Shown: in pieces, positions 18,829 to 27,556 of the stretch
How the letters are laid out: each line of letters begins with the position of its first letter
Numbering within the stretch: position 1 is the stretch's first letter
Assembly (NCBI RefSeq): GCF_010560025.1
Contig: NZ_SAIY01000009.1
Coordinates: forward strand, 1-64,000
Direction: 5' to 3'
Length of the DNA: 64,000 bases
DNA from: Verrucosispora sioxanthis
GTDB taxonomy: Bacteria > Actinomycetota > Actinomycetes > Mycobacteriales > Micromonosporaceae
Position numbers and translations under genes: made by a program
The notes under the pieces: generated by a model
The model's input: only the letters and a program-made list of their open reading frames with translations
Database searches by the model: none
Told to the model about the DNA's origin: nothing

Positions 18829-18860
18829 TTCATCTACCGTTGATTTCAACGGACGATGAA
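18829..18860. promoter_or_regulatory. 32-bp operator-like palindrome upstream of the ABC-2 transporter
   Basis: TTCATCTACCGTTGA (18829-18843) and its complement (18846-18860) match at 13 of 15 positions around a 2-nt centre. The right edge lies just before the AAGGAGG ribosome site of the ATPase gene at 18876. Candidate binders are the divergent MerR protein or the TetR protein encoded at 20435. Confidence 0.7.
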
Positions 18861-18875
18861 TTAAGGAGGTGGGCG

Positions 18876-19610
18876 ATGGCTGACGCGATCGCCGTCCGGG
18901 GCCTGGTCGTGGACCGGGGCGGACGGCGGGTGCTGCACGGCATCGACGCCACGGTGCCGCGTGGTTCGGTCACCGGCCTGCTCGGGCCGAGCGGCAGCGG
19001 CAAGACCACGTTGCTGCGTGCGGTCGTCGGAGTGCAGGTGATCGCCGCCGGCACGGTGACGGTGCTCGGGGCCCCGGCCGGCTCGCCGCCGCTACGCCAC
19101 CGGGTCGGCTACCTGACCCAGGCGCCGAGCGTCTACGCGGACCTGACGGTGCGGGAGAACGCCCGCTACTTCGCGACCCTGCACGGTCGCGACCGGGCCG
19201 AGGCCGACCGAGCGGTGGCCGACGTCGGGCTGGCCTCGGCGGCCGGCCAACTGGTGGGCACCCTCTCCGGAGGCCAGCGCAGCCGGGCGTCGCTGGCCTG
19301 CGCACTTGTCGGCGAGCCCGAACTGATCGTGCTGGACGAGCCCACCGTCGGCCAGGATCCGGTGCTGCGGGCCGACCTCTGGGCCCGTTTTCACGCCCTG
19401 GCCGCGACCGGGACGACCCTGCTGGTGTCGAGCCACGTGATGGACGAGGCCGCCCGGTGCGACCGGTTGCTGCTCATCCGCGACGGCCGGCTCATCGCCG
19501 ACGACACGCCGGCGGCCGTCCGGGCCGCCGCCGGAGTGGACGATCTCGACGAGGCCTTCCTGCGGCTGATCAGAGCCGCCGAGCCCGACCCGTCCGGGGA
19601 GGCACGATGA
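18876..19610 (+). CDS. ABC-2 transporter ATP-binding protein
   Basis: 244-residue nucleotide-binding subunit with Walker A GPSGSGKTT, signature LSGGQRSRAS, Walker B LIVLDEPTVGQDP and the switch histidine in VSSHVMDEA. The ATG at 18876 has AAGGAGGTGGGCG before it. Its stop overlaps the permease ATG (ATGA). The type is that of DrrA-like drug or polyketide exporters, but no substrate can be assigned. Confidence 0.92.
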   Translation: MADAIAVRGLVVDRGGRRVLHGIDATVPRGSVTGLLGPSGSGKTTLLRAVVGVQVIAAGTVTVLGAPAGSPPLRHRVGYLTQAPSVYADLTVRENARYFATLHGRDRAEADRAVADVGLASAAGQLVGTLSGGQRSRASLACALVGEPELIVLDEPTVGQDPVLRADLWARFHALAATGTTLLVSSHVMDEAARCDRLLLIRDGRLIADDTPAAVRAAAGVDDLDEAFLRLIRAAEPDPSGEAR

Positions 19611-20362
19611 ACCCGCGCATCCTGGCCGCCACCGTCGGGCGCATCCTGCGGCAGCTGCGCCACGACAGACGCACCGTCGCGCTGCTGGTGGCCGTGCCGA
19701 CCGTCCTGCTCACCCTGGTCTACTACATGTACGCCGACCAGCCCGCGCCGCCCGGCCAACCGTCGACCTTCGACCGGATCGCCCTGGTGATGCTCGGCTT
19801 CTTCCCGTTCATCATCATGTTCCTGGTGACCAGCATCGCGATGCTGCGCGAGCGCACCACCGGCACGCTGGAACGACTGCTCACCACCCCACTGGCCAAG
19901 ACCGACCTGCTCTTCGGGTACGGCATCGCCTTCGGGCTGGCCGGCGCGGTGCAGGCCGGCATCGCCTCGGCCGTCGCGTACTGGGTCTTCGGCCTGCAGA
20001 CCGCCGGCAGCAGCGCCCTGGTCATCATGATCGCCGCGCTGAACGCGGTGCTCGCCGTCGCGCTCGGCCTGCTCTGCAGCGCCTTCGCCCGCACCGAGTT
20101 CCAGGCCGTACAGTTCATGCCGGTCGTGGTCGCACCACAACTGCTGCTCTGCGGGCTGTTCGTGCCCCGCGACGAGATGGCCGGCTGGTTGCAGGCGATC
20201 AGCGACGTGCTGCCCCTGTCGTACGCCGTCGAGGCCCTGCAGGAAGTCGGCACGCACGCCGAACCGACCGGCACGATGTGGCGCGACGTGGCGATCGTCG
20301 CCGCCGCGGCGGTGCTGGCGTTGGTGCTGGCCGCGGCCACCCTGCGTCGGCGCAGCGGCTGA
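19607..20362 (+). CDS. ABC-2 transporter permease
   Basis: 251 residues with six hydrophobic segments. The conserved ABC-2 region LRERTTGTLERLLTTPLAKTDLLFGYG lies after the second segment (read as two adjoining parts), and LPLSYAVEALQEV is near the end. It pairs with the preceding ATPase, with a 4-nt ATGA overlap. Probable exporter at the cytoplasmic membrane. Confidence 0.9.
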   Translation: MNPRILAATVGRILRQLRHDRRTVALLVAVPTVLLTLVYYMYADQPAPPGQPSTFDRIALVMLGFFPFIIMFLVTSIAMLRERTTGTLERLLTTPLAKTDLLFGYGIAFGLAGAVQAGIASAVAYWVFGLQTAGSSALVIMIAALNAVLAVALGLLCSAFARTEFQAVQFMPVVVAPQLLLCGLFVPRDEMAGWLQAISDVLPLSYAVEALQEVGTHAEPTGTMWRDVAIVAAAAVLALVLAAATLRRRSG

Positions 20363-20434
20363 CCCCGTGGTGCCGCCCCGGCGCGCGCACCGCGTCCGCC
20401 GGGGCGGCACCACCGACAGGAGCGAGGGAGGGCG

Positions 20435-21058
20435 ATGGTACGGCGCAGCGGACGGCGACCCGGCAGACCCGGCACCCGGGACACGATCCTCGACGCGGCC
20501 CGGGCCGCGTTCGCCGAACGCGGCTACGACGCCAGCACCATCCGGGCCATCGCCGCCTCGGCCGGGGTCGACCCGGCTCTGGTGCACCACTACTTCGGCA
20601 CCAAGGAACAGCTCTTCCTGGCCGCCATGCGCTTTCCGGTCAACCCCGGGGAACTGCTGCCGAAGGTGCTCGCCGGCGACCGTGCCGCCCTCGGCGAGCG
20701 GCTGGTCCGCATGTTCGTCACGGTGTGGGACTCGCCGGCCGGTGCCGCCGGGGTGGCCCTGCTGCGCTCCGCGGTCAGCAGCGAGTGGACCGCCCGGCTG
20801 CTGCGCGAGTTCCTCACCACCCAGGTGCTGCGCCGCGTTCTCGATCATCTCGACGTCGACCCGGCCGAGGTGCCGCTGCGCGGGTCGCTGGTGGCCAGTC
20901 AACTCGTCGGGCTGGCGCTGATGCGCTACGTGATCCGGCTGGAACCGGTCGCCTCCGCCGCGCCGGAGACCCTGATCGCCACGGTCGGCCCGACCGTGCA
21001 CCGCTATCTCACCGGCGCTCTCGACGGTGTGCCCCACTCGGCACCGTCGGGGCGGTAG
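20435..21058 (+). CDS. TetR-family transcriptional regulator
   Basis: 207 residues with a TetR helix-turn-helix near residues 15-60 (TRDTILDAARAAFAERGYDA, then ASAGVDPALVHHYFGTKEQL). The remainder is a helical ligand-binding domain of the type in actinobacterial transporter repressors. ATG 20435 follows GGGAGGG. It lies 72 nt after the ABC-2 permease on the same strand, so it may regulate that operon, perhaps through the 18829 palindrome. It is convergent with the next gene with a single nucleotide between stop codons. Confidence 0.9.
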   Translation: MVRRSGRRPGRPGTRDTILDAARAAFAERGYDASTIRAIAASAGVDPALVHHYFGTKEQLFLAAMRFPVNPGELLPKVLAGDRAALGERLVRMFVTVWDSPAGAAGVALLRSAVSSEWTARLLREFLTTQVLRRVLDHLDVDPAEVPLRGSLVASQLVGLALMRYVIRLEPVASAAPETLIATVGPTVHRYLTGALDGVPHSAPSGR

Positions 21059-21059
21059 C

Positions 21060-21785
21060 TTAGCCCGCGCGGAGCACCGGGTGCAGCAGTCGGGTCAACT
21101 CGGCCCGGTCGGCCAGCCGGCGACCGAAGGCGAGCCGGGCCCGTCGCCGGGCGCCCGGCCGGCCGAAGGTGACCAGCATCCCGTACCTGTCGATCCGCTC
21201 GACCCGTGGCGCGTGGTCGGTCCGACCGGCGGCCAGGCCGAGCTGCCGGCACAGGTAGCCGGTCAGCCGCGCGGCGTGGTCCTCGCCCAGGTCGGCGAGC
21301 AGCTCCGCCTCGACCGGGTGCAGCGGGTCCGGCTCGGCCTCCGCGTACGCCTGCGGGTCGACGCGGCGCAACTCGCCGGCCCGGTGCCAACGGGCCTCGG
21401 CCACCTCGAAGCGGAACAGCCGGAACCGGGTGCCGACATCGAGCAGGTCGCCGGTGGGTTCCACCGTGGCGAAGTCCACCGCGGCGGCCCGTGCCTCGTC
21501 ACCGGCCAACCGACGCGCCCAACCGGAGACCAGGGCCCGGCCCAGTGACGGCGCCCCGGCGGCGGGCGGCAGGTCGAGCACGTCGAGCACCACCGCGACC
21601 GCCCGGTCCTCGGCGCCCAACGCCGCCGCCAGATCGCTCACCACCGGCACCAGCAGCAGCACCCGCCCCTCGGGGTCGGTGGCGTGGCGCGCGTGGTGCA
21701 GGCCGGGCCGGCAGGCCAGGTGGACAAGGCCGGGCAACCGACCCGCGACCAGGGTCCGGACGATCTCGGCGGGGCTGGGCCGCAT
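21060..21785 (-). CDS. DUF2470 / HugZ-like protein under an iron box
   Basis: 241 residues. The N-terminal part is a split-barrel-like region and the C-terminal part resembles DUF2470, with RVERIDRYGMLVTF and then RRARLAFGRRLADRAELTRLL. Proteins of this kind are linked to heme handling and iron supply. ATG 21785 is chosen for its AGGAGGT ribosome site. An IdeR/DtxR-type box lies 15 nt upstream (21800-21818), so expression is probably repressed when iron is abundant. No siderophore genes are adjacent, so the exact role is inferred. Confidence 0.78.
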   Translation of the reverse strand: MRPSPAEIVRTLVAGRLPGLVHLACRPGLHHARHATDPEGRVLLLVPVVSDLAAALGAEDRAVAVVLDVLDLPPAAGAPSLGRALVSGWARRLAGDEARAAAVDFATVEPTGDLLDVGTRFRLFRFEVAEARWHRAGELRRVDPQAYAEAEPDPLHPVEAELLADLGEDHAARLTGYLCRQLGLAAGRTDHAPRVERIDRYGMLVTFGRPGARRRARLAFGRRLADRAELTRLLHPVLRAG

Positions 21786-21799
21786 GACACGACCTCCTT

Positions 21800-21818
21800 T
21801 GAGGTTAGGCTTACCTAA
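21800..21818 (-). promoter_or_regulatory. IdeR/DtxR-type iron box
   Basis: TGAGGTTAGGCTTACCTAA matches the consensus TTAGGTTAGGCTAACCTAA at 17 of 19 positions. It sits between the promoter region and the AGGAGG site of the DUF2470 gene, the right place for an iron-dependent repressor. Confidence 0.85.
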
Positions 21819-21849
21819 CTCGGAGGGTATGGCATCGGCTCGACGGCGT

Positions 21850-23640
21850 CTACCGGGTCTGCTCAAGCCACGAGGCGTAGAGCAGTCCATACACCGAATC
21901 CGGGTCGCGGATCAGCTCGTCGTGCGAGCCACGCTGCACGATCCGCCCCCGGTCCACCACGATCACCTCGTCGGCGTTCTGCGCGGTCGACAGCCGGTGG
22001 GCGATCGCCAGGGTGGTCCGGCCCCGGGTCACCGCGTCCAACGTCCGCTGCAACCGCACCTCGGTGGCCGGGTCCACCGCACTTGTCGCCTCGTCCAGCA
22101 CCAGCAGGTCCGGATCGGCCACGTACGCCCGGGCCAACGCCACCAACTGGCGCTCCCCCACGCTCAACGCCTCGCCACGCTCGCCCACCCCGGTCGCCAA
22201 CCCGGCGGGCAGCCCGTCCAGCCAGTCGGCCAGACCCAGCTCGGTGAAGGCGGCGGCGAGCTGCTCATCGGTCAGCTCCGGACGGGCGAAGCGGACGTTG
22301 TCGGCCACCGTGGCGTCGAACAGGAACCCGTCCTGCGGCACCATCACCACCCGGGAGCGCAGCGAGTCGAAACGCACGTCGGTGAGCGGCACCCCCGACA
22401 GCAGCACCGCCCCCGCCGACGGGTCCATCAGCCGGGTGACCAGCTTGGCGAAGGTGGTCTTGCCGCTGCCGGTCTCACCGACCACCGCCACCCGACTCTT
22501 CGCCGGGATCTCCAGGCTGATGTCGTGCAGCACCGTCGGACCACCCGGATAGGCGAAGCGCACGGCGGCAAAGCGGATGTCCAGCGGCCCGGTGGGCAGT
22601 TCCCGCCCCTGCGGTCCGGGATCCGCCACGTCCGGGGCGACGTCCAGCACGTCGAGCACCCGACGCCAGCCGGCGATCGCGTTCTGCGCCTCGTTGAGCA
22701 CCTCGGTGGCGATCTGCACGGGCTGGATGAAGAGCGTCACCAGGAACAGGAACGCGGTGATCTCACCGATGCTCAGCGTCCGGTCGGCACCGAGGTACAC
22801 CCCGAGCACCACCACGCCGGCCAACGCCAGCCCGGCGGCCAGCTCGCCGACCGAGCTGCCGAGAATGCTGATCCGGATCGCCTTCTGCTGGGCCCGCCGC
22901 TGACCGTCGATCGCCTCGTCCAGCCGCCGGGCGGTGCGCCCCGCGATGCCGTACGCCCGGATCACCGGCGCGCCGACCACGCTCTCCCCGACCGCCCCCA
23001 GCAGGGCACCGGTACGCTGCCGGACCACCCCGTACGCCGCGGCGAGGCGGCGTTGGAGCAGCCGGATCACCAGCACCGCCGGCCCGAAGGCGGCGAACAC
23101 CACAAGCGTCAACTGCCACGAGTACGCCAGCATCACGGCCGTGGTGACCGCCAACTGGCCCAGGTTGACCAGCAGGATCACCCCACCCCACTGGAGGAAC
23201 TGGGTGATCTGGTCGACGTCGCTGGTGACCCGGGACACCAGCGAACCGCGTCGCTCCGACTGCTGGTGCAGCATCGACAGGTCGTGCACGTGCCGGAAGG
23301 CGCGTACCCGCACCCCCGCCAGGGCCGTCTCGCTGACCGTGAACAGTCGGCGCATCATCAGGTAGCCACAGGTCGTGGTCACCACCAGCACCGCGGCGGT
23401 GACCGACACCACCACGAACAGCGCGTCCAGGTTCAACCCACCGGCGATACCCCGGTCGATGCCCTGCTGCACCGCCACCGGCACGGCCACCCGGCCGACC
23501 ATGTACACGAGGGCCAGACCGAGGGTGCCGGCCAGCCCGACCCGCAACTCCGGGGAGAGCGCCAGCCCCCGCCGCAGCGTCCGCCACGTCGACTCGGCCT
23601 GCTCCGGTGCCTCGCCGCCCCGTACCGAGCCCACACTCAC
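21850..23640 (-). CDS. ABC exporter half-transporter, canonical site subunit
   Basis: 596 residues with a six-helix exporter membrane domain (about 30-310) and an ATPase domain: Walker A GETGSGKTT, signature LSVGERQLVALARA, Walker B LLVLDEATSAVD with the catalytic Glu, and an intact H-loop IAHRLST. It starts at GTG 23640, overlapping the stop of a 19-codon repeat minigene. It is the second gene of a two-gene exporter; the partner has altered catalytic residues, so the pair is likely heterodimeric. Confidence 0.92.
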   Translation of the reverse strand: MSVGSVRGGEAPEQAESTWRTLRRGLALSPELRVGLAGTLGLALVYMVGRVAVPVAVQQGIDRGIAGGLNLDALFVVVSVTAAVLVVTTTCGYLMMRRLFTVSETALAGVRVRAFRHVHDLSMLHQQSERRGSLVSRVTSDVDQITQFLQWGGVILLVNLGQLAVTTAVMLAYSWQLTLVVFAAFGPAVLVIRLLQRRLAAAYGVVRQRTGALLGAVGESVVGAPVIRAYGIAGRTARRLDEAIDGQRRAQQKAIRISILGSSVGELAAGLALAGVVVLGVYLGADRTLSIGEITAFLFLVTLFIQPVQIATEVLNEAQNAIAGWRRVLDVLDVAPDVADPGPQGRELPTGPLDIRFAAVRFAYPGGPTVLHDISLEIPAKSRVAVVGETGSGKTTFAKLVTRLMDPSAGAVLLSGVPLTDVRFDSLRSRVVMVPQDGFLFDATVADNVRFARPELTDEQLAAAFTELGLADWLDGLPAGLATGVGERGEALSVGERQLVALARAYVADPDLLVLDEATSAVDPATEVRLQRTLDAVTRGRTTLAIAHRLSTAQNADEVIVVDRGRIVQRGSHDELIRDPDSVYGLLYASWLEQTR

Positions 23641-23696
23641 CGGTTCCGCCTTTCGTTCGCGACTGCGGGGCTCGCAAGCTCACTCCTCGCGCTCAC
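23637..23696 (-). repeat. GTGA-linked minigene between the two ABC exporter genes (VSARN family)
   Basis: A single 19-codon frame runs from GTG 23696, overlapping the stop of the first ABC gene, to a TGA overlapping the GTG of the second. The peptide starts VSARSELASPAVANER, clearly related to the trpE-linked B units, especially in the PAVAN part. GAAAGGCGGA precedes the next GTG as a possible ribosome site. Confidence 0.8.
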
Positions 23697-25564
23697 CGGT
23701 CCACCTCCAGTCCGGAGGTCATCGGGGTGACCTCGTCGTACGTGTGCTGCCGATCCTGGTGGTCGACCTCGGCCTGCTCGTAGGCGGTGACGAGATCGGC
23801 GTAACCCGGCACGGTGGCCAGCAGCGTGCTGTGGGTGCCCCGCGCCACCACCCGCCCGTGCTCCAGATAGATGACCTCGTCGGCGAGGGCGATGGTCGCC
23901 CGCCGGTAGGCCACCACCAGAATCGACGCGCCCGGGCCACCGCCGGCCGAGGAGCGCAGCCCGGCCAGGATGGCGGCCTCCACCCGAGGGTCGACCGCGC
24001 TCGTCGCGTCGTCGAGCACCAGCAGGCGGGGACGCCCCGCCAACGCCCGGGCGAGGGTGAGCCGCTGCCGCTGGCCGCCGGAGAGCGAGGTGCCCCGCTC
24101 GCCGACCATCGTGTCCAGCCCGTCGGGCAGGGCGGCGACGAACCCGTCGGCCTCGGCCAGCCGCAGCGCGGCCCAGACGGCCTCGTCGTCCACGCCGGGC
24201 CGGTCCAGCGACACGTTGGCCCGTACGGTGTCGTCGAAGACGAACGGCACCTGGGCGACCAGCGCGGCGGTACCGGCGAGCACGTCCGCGGCCAAATCCC
24301 GGACGTCCACCCCGTCGATGCTCACCGTGCCCGACCGGGGATCGACCAGCCGGACCGCCAGCGCGGTGACGGTGGACTTGCCGGCGCCGGTCGGCCCGAC
24401 CAGGGCGACGGTCTTGCCGGCCGGCACCGTGAAGGAGACCTCGCCCAACACCTCGGCGCCGGGCAGGTGCGCCTCCGCCGGTTCGTAGGCGAAGCCGACG
24501 TCGGTGAAGGTGAGCGTGGCCGGCGTCGCCACGGCCGGGTCCGGACGGGTGTCGCCGTAGGGCATCTCGCCGGTGGCGTCGAGCACCCGGCGGATCCGGT
24601 CCCAGCCGGCGACGCTGCGCGGCAGTTCGGCGAGCACCCAGCCGATGGCCCGCACCGGAAAGGCCAGCACGGTGAACAGGAAGGCCACGCTGACCAGCTC
24701 GGACACCTCGATGGCGCCCTGCCGCAGCCGGTACGCCCCGACCACCAGCACCGCGAGGGTGCCGAGACTGGGCAGCGTCTCCAGCATCGGGTCGAAGACG
24801 CCCCGCAGCCGGCCGACCGAGATCAGCGCGTCGCGCAGCTGGCCGGCACGGGCCGCGAACCGGGCGGTCTCCTGGGCCTCGCGACCCATCGTCTTGACCA
24901 CCAGGGCGCCGTCGAAGCTCTCGTGGGCGATACCGCTGACCTCGGCGCGCAGCCGTTGTGCCCGCGCCTGGCGCGGGGCCATCCGACGGGAGTACGCCAC
25001 GTTGAGCGCGAACAGGGCCGGAAAGACGGCCAGCCCGACCAGCGCCAGTGCCCAGTCGACGGCGAACAGCGACGTCACCGCACCGACGAGCATCACGAGC
25101 GTGCCCACCGCGAAGGGCAGCGGTGCGATCGGCTGCCAGGCGGCCTCGACGTCGGAGTTGGCGTTGGACAGCAACGTGCCGGTCGCGTTGCGGTGGTGCC
25201 AGGACAGCGGCAGTTCCAGGTAGCGGCGGGTGACCCGGCGACGGTAGGCGGCCTGGAGGCGGAACTGCATGTAGCCGGCGCCGAGTCGGCGGCCGAAGAT
25301 GCCGACCACCCGCAGCACGCTCAGCCCGAGCAGCGCCGCGGCGGCCAGCGCCAGCGCGCCCACCGCCACCGAACCGGTCTGCGCGGCCGGCACCACCACG
25401 TCACCGACGACCGCGCCGACCACGAACGCGCTGGCGACCACCATCAGACCGAACAACACGCTGCCGGACACCGCGACCGCGAAGATCCTCGGTTGTTCCC
25501 GGATCGCCCGCCCGAGGACGCTCAGCCCGCGACCGAGCACGTCCCGACTAGTCCCACTCGCCAC
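23693..25564 (-). CDS. ABC exporter half-transporter with degenerate catalytic site
   Basis: 623 residues: six membrane helices then an ATPase domain with Walker A GPTGAGKST and signature LSGGQRQRLTLARA. Two catalytic positions are changed: Walker B ends LLVLDDATSAVD (Asp for the catalytic Glu) and the H-loop reads VVAYRRAT (Tyr for His). This matches the non-catalytic half of heterodimeric exporters such as TM287/288 or BmrCD. The start at GTG 25564, after GGGGGAG, is preferred to a TTG upstream. It is first in its operon; substrate unknown. Confidence 0.9.
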   Translation of the reverse strand: MASGTSRDVLGRGLSVLGRAIREQPRIFAVAVSGSVLFGLMVVASAFVVGAVVGDVVVPAAQTGSVAVGALALAAAALLGLSVLRVVGIFGRRLGAGYMQFRLQAAYRRRVTRRYLELPLSWHHRNATGTLLSNANSDVEAAWQPIAPLPFAVGTLVMLVGAVTSLFAVDWALALVGLAVFPALFALNVAYSRRMAPRQARAQRLRAEVSGIAHESFDGALVVKTMGREAQETARFAARAGQLRDALISVGRLRGVFDPMLETLPSLGTLAVLVVGAYRLRQGAIEVSELVSVAFLFTVLAFPVRAIGWVLAELPRSVAGWDRIRRVLDATGEMPYGDTRPDPAVATPATLTFTDVGFAYEPAEAHLPGAEVLGEVSFTVPAGKTVALVGPTGAGKSTVTALAVRLVDPRSGTVSIDGVDVRDLAADVLAGTAALVAQVPFVFDDTVRANVSLDRPGVDDEAVWAALRLAEADGFVAALPDGLDTMVGERGTSLSGGQRQRLTLARALAGRPRLLVLDDATSAVDPRVEAAILAGLRSSAGGGPGASILVVAYRRATIALADEVIYLEHGRVVARGTHSTLLATVPGYADLVTAYEQAEVDHQDRQHTYDEVTPMTSGLEVDR

Positions 25565-25725
25565 ATTCTCCCCCGACGTAAGCCGCCACAATCATCTCTC
25601 ATCCTTACCGCTGCGCATCGGGTACGCCGACCCGAGGCGATATGTCCGACGTCACCCCGCGGACCGGTTCGACAGCGCACCCGCTCGACACGCGACCCCG
25701 GTCACCTCGGCCTACGATCACTGTC

Positions 25726-26354
25726 ATGCCGCGGTACGCCCGATCGGAGCGCGAGGCGCTCACCGAGCTGATGTCCACCCTGGGCCCGGACGCCCCGACC
25801 CTCAACGAGGGCTGGACGACCCGCGACCTCGCCGCGCACCTGGTGGTCCGGGAACGTCGGCCGGACGCCGCGGCGGGAATCGTCGTCCCCCCACTCGGCG
25901 GCTACGCCGAACGGGTGCGACGCAGGGTCGCCGCGCTCGACTGGACCGAGCTGCTCGGCCAGGTGCGGCACCCACCGCTGTGGAGCCCGGTGAGCAACCC
26001 GCTCACCGACGAACTGACGAACACGTTGGAGTTCTTCATCCACCACGAGGACGTCCGCCGGGCCCGGGCGGGCTGGCAGCCGCGCGAACTGCCGGTGGGG
26101 TTGGAGCGGGCGTTGTGGCGACGGCTGTCGGCGCTCGGCCGGCTTGCCCTGCGCCGCTTCCCCGCCCAGATGCTGGTGCAGGCCCCGGCCACGGCGAGGT
26201 GGCCACCGGCCGGGGCGGCGAACCGCTGCGGCTGGTCGGCACGCCCGGTGAGCTGGCCCTGTTCCTGTCCGGCCGGCAGCGTGCGGCGCGGGTGCAGCTC
26301 GACGGGCCACCGGCCCTGGCCGATCGACTCCACGCCGCCAGCCTGGGCTTCTAA
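25726..26354 (+). CDS. TIGR03085-family metal-binding protein (frame broken near 26197)
   Basis: A DinB/maleylpyruvate isomerase-like protein. Diagnostic parts are the start MPRYARSEREAL, LNEGWTTRDLAAHLVVRERR and FFIHHEDVRRA, giving the histidines that would bind metal. The frame shifts after LVQAPAT and continues as GEVATGRGGEPLRL in another frame; one missing G in a G run (about 26197) explains this and restores 209 residues. TACGAT lies 7 nt before ATG 25726, which has no ribosome site, so the message may be leaderless. Activity unknown; relatives act with mycothiol or similar thiols. Confidence 0.78.
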
Positions 26355-26477
26355 CCCTCTGTGCGGAACCGGTCACGGCAATTTCCGAAACGTTACTCGA
26401 CGCATCGACCGACCACCATCGGTGCTCCCGTACGCTGACGCGCGCCGCCTCGTGGGGGGGTGGCGACAGGGAGCGCG

Positions 26478-27416
26478 ATGCGAAGCTTTGTGGTCTCGGC
26501 CCTGCGAGAGCCTCCGTTCATCGGAGTCCGGCACGGCGAGACAGAGCGCGTGGCCCGGGAGAGCGCGAACTGGGCGCAGCAACTGGGCCTGATCAGTAAC
26601 GGCCAGCGGCTGCACCGGGCGGATGCCGCCGGGCTCGCCGGGCGAGCCTGCCCGCAGGCCCCGCCGGAGCGCCTGCGCCTGCTGACCGATTTGATCTCCT
26701 GGCTGTTCGTGATGGACGACGCCTGCGACGAGGACGGACTCGGCGCCGAGCCCACCCGGCTCGCGCCGACGGTGGCCGCGCTGCTGGACGTGCTGGACCG
26801 CCAGGGCGCGCCGGGCCCGACGCCGCCCGGAGCAGCCGGGACGCTGGCCCTCGGGCTGACCGACCTGTGCCAACGGGTACGCGGCCACCGACGCCCGGCC
26901 GTGCTGCTGCGGTTCGTCGCCGGCATGCGCGAGTACCTGCTCGCGCTGCTGTGGGAGGCGGCGAACCGGGAACACGAGCGGGTTCCGCCGGTCGACGAGT
27001 ACGTCCAGATGCGGCGACACACCGGCGCCGTGTATCCCAGCCTCACCCTGACCGACCTGGCGCTGGACGGCTTTCCACCGGCCGTCCGCCGGGCCGACCC
27101 CGGCTGGGCCACCCTGGAGATGCTCGCCGCCGACCTGATCTGCTGGTGCAACGACGTCTTCTCCTACGCCAAGGAGCACCACGGCGGGCCGGACGCGCAC
27201 AACCTGATCACGGTGTTGACCAGGGAGACCGGCGACGAGTCGGCGGCGCTACGGGCCGCCGCCGACCGGTTCAACGAGCGACTCGGCGCGTACCTGGCGG
27301 CCGAGACCGACCTGTTGGCCAACCACGGCGACGCGGTGCGCCCGGCGCTGGACAGCCGGCGGAACTGGATCCGGGCCACCTACGACTGGTCACGGGCGGC
27401 GGCGCGCTACGCGTGA
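26478..27416 (+). CDS. Class I terpene synthase
   Basis: 312 residues with all class I terpene cyclase hallmarks: the aspartate-rich motif DDACDE at 80-85 within WLFVMDDACDEDG, an arginine pair at 179-180 that can sense diphosphate, the NSE motif NDVFSYAKE at 225-233, and an RY pair two residues before the end. It would cyclise a prenyl diphosphate (most likely FPP or GPP) using magnesium. The ATG at 26478 follows ACAGGGAG. No prenyltransferase, P450 or methyltransferase is adjacent, so it stands alone. It is too short for geosmin synthase and has no methylisoborneol-type N-terminal extension. Product unknown. Confidence 0.9.
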   Translation: MRSFVVSALREPPFIGVRHGETERVARESANWAQQLGLISNGQRLHRADAAGLAGRACPQAPPERLRLLTDLISWLFVMDDACDEDGLGAEPTRLAPTVAALLDVLDRQGAPGPTPPGAAGTLALGLTDLCQRVRGHRRPAVLLRFVAGMREYLLALLWEAANREHERVPPVDEYVQMRRHTGAVYPSLTLTDLALDGFPPAVRRADPGWATLEMLAADLICWCNDVFSYAKEHHGGPDAHNLITVLTRETGDESAALRAAADRFNERLGAYLAAETDLLANHGDAVRPALDSRRNWIRATYDWSRAAARYA

Positions 27417-27556
27417 GACGAGGGTTCCATCTGCCGGGAACGGACTGGTGGATGATCGTCAGGGCTAGCCGATGCCCGGTGACAGGCAATACCCTTCGGT
27501 AACGAACACCGACCGTGACGACCGTCACGCCTCCACCCCCGAAGGCGGCTACAGCG
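27417..27556 (+). promoter_or_regulatory. Control region upstream of the acyl-CoA ligase, with palindrome
   Basis: CGTGAC-GACC-GTCACG at 27514-27529 is a perfect 6-bp inverted repeat and a possible operator. A GGAAC (27437-27441) and CGTC (27457-27460) pair, 15 nt apart, resembles an ECF sigma promoter but is only a weak match. Confidence 0.35.
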
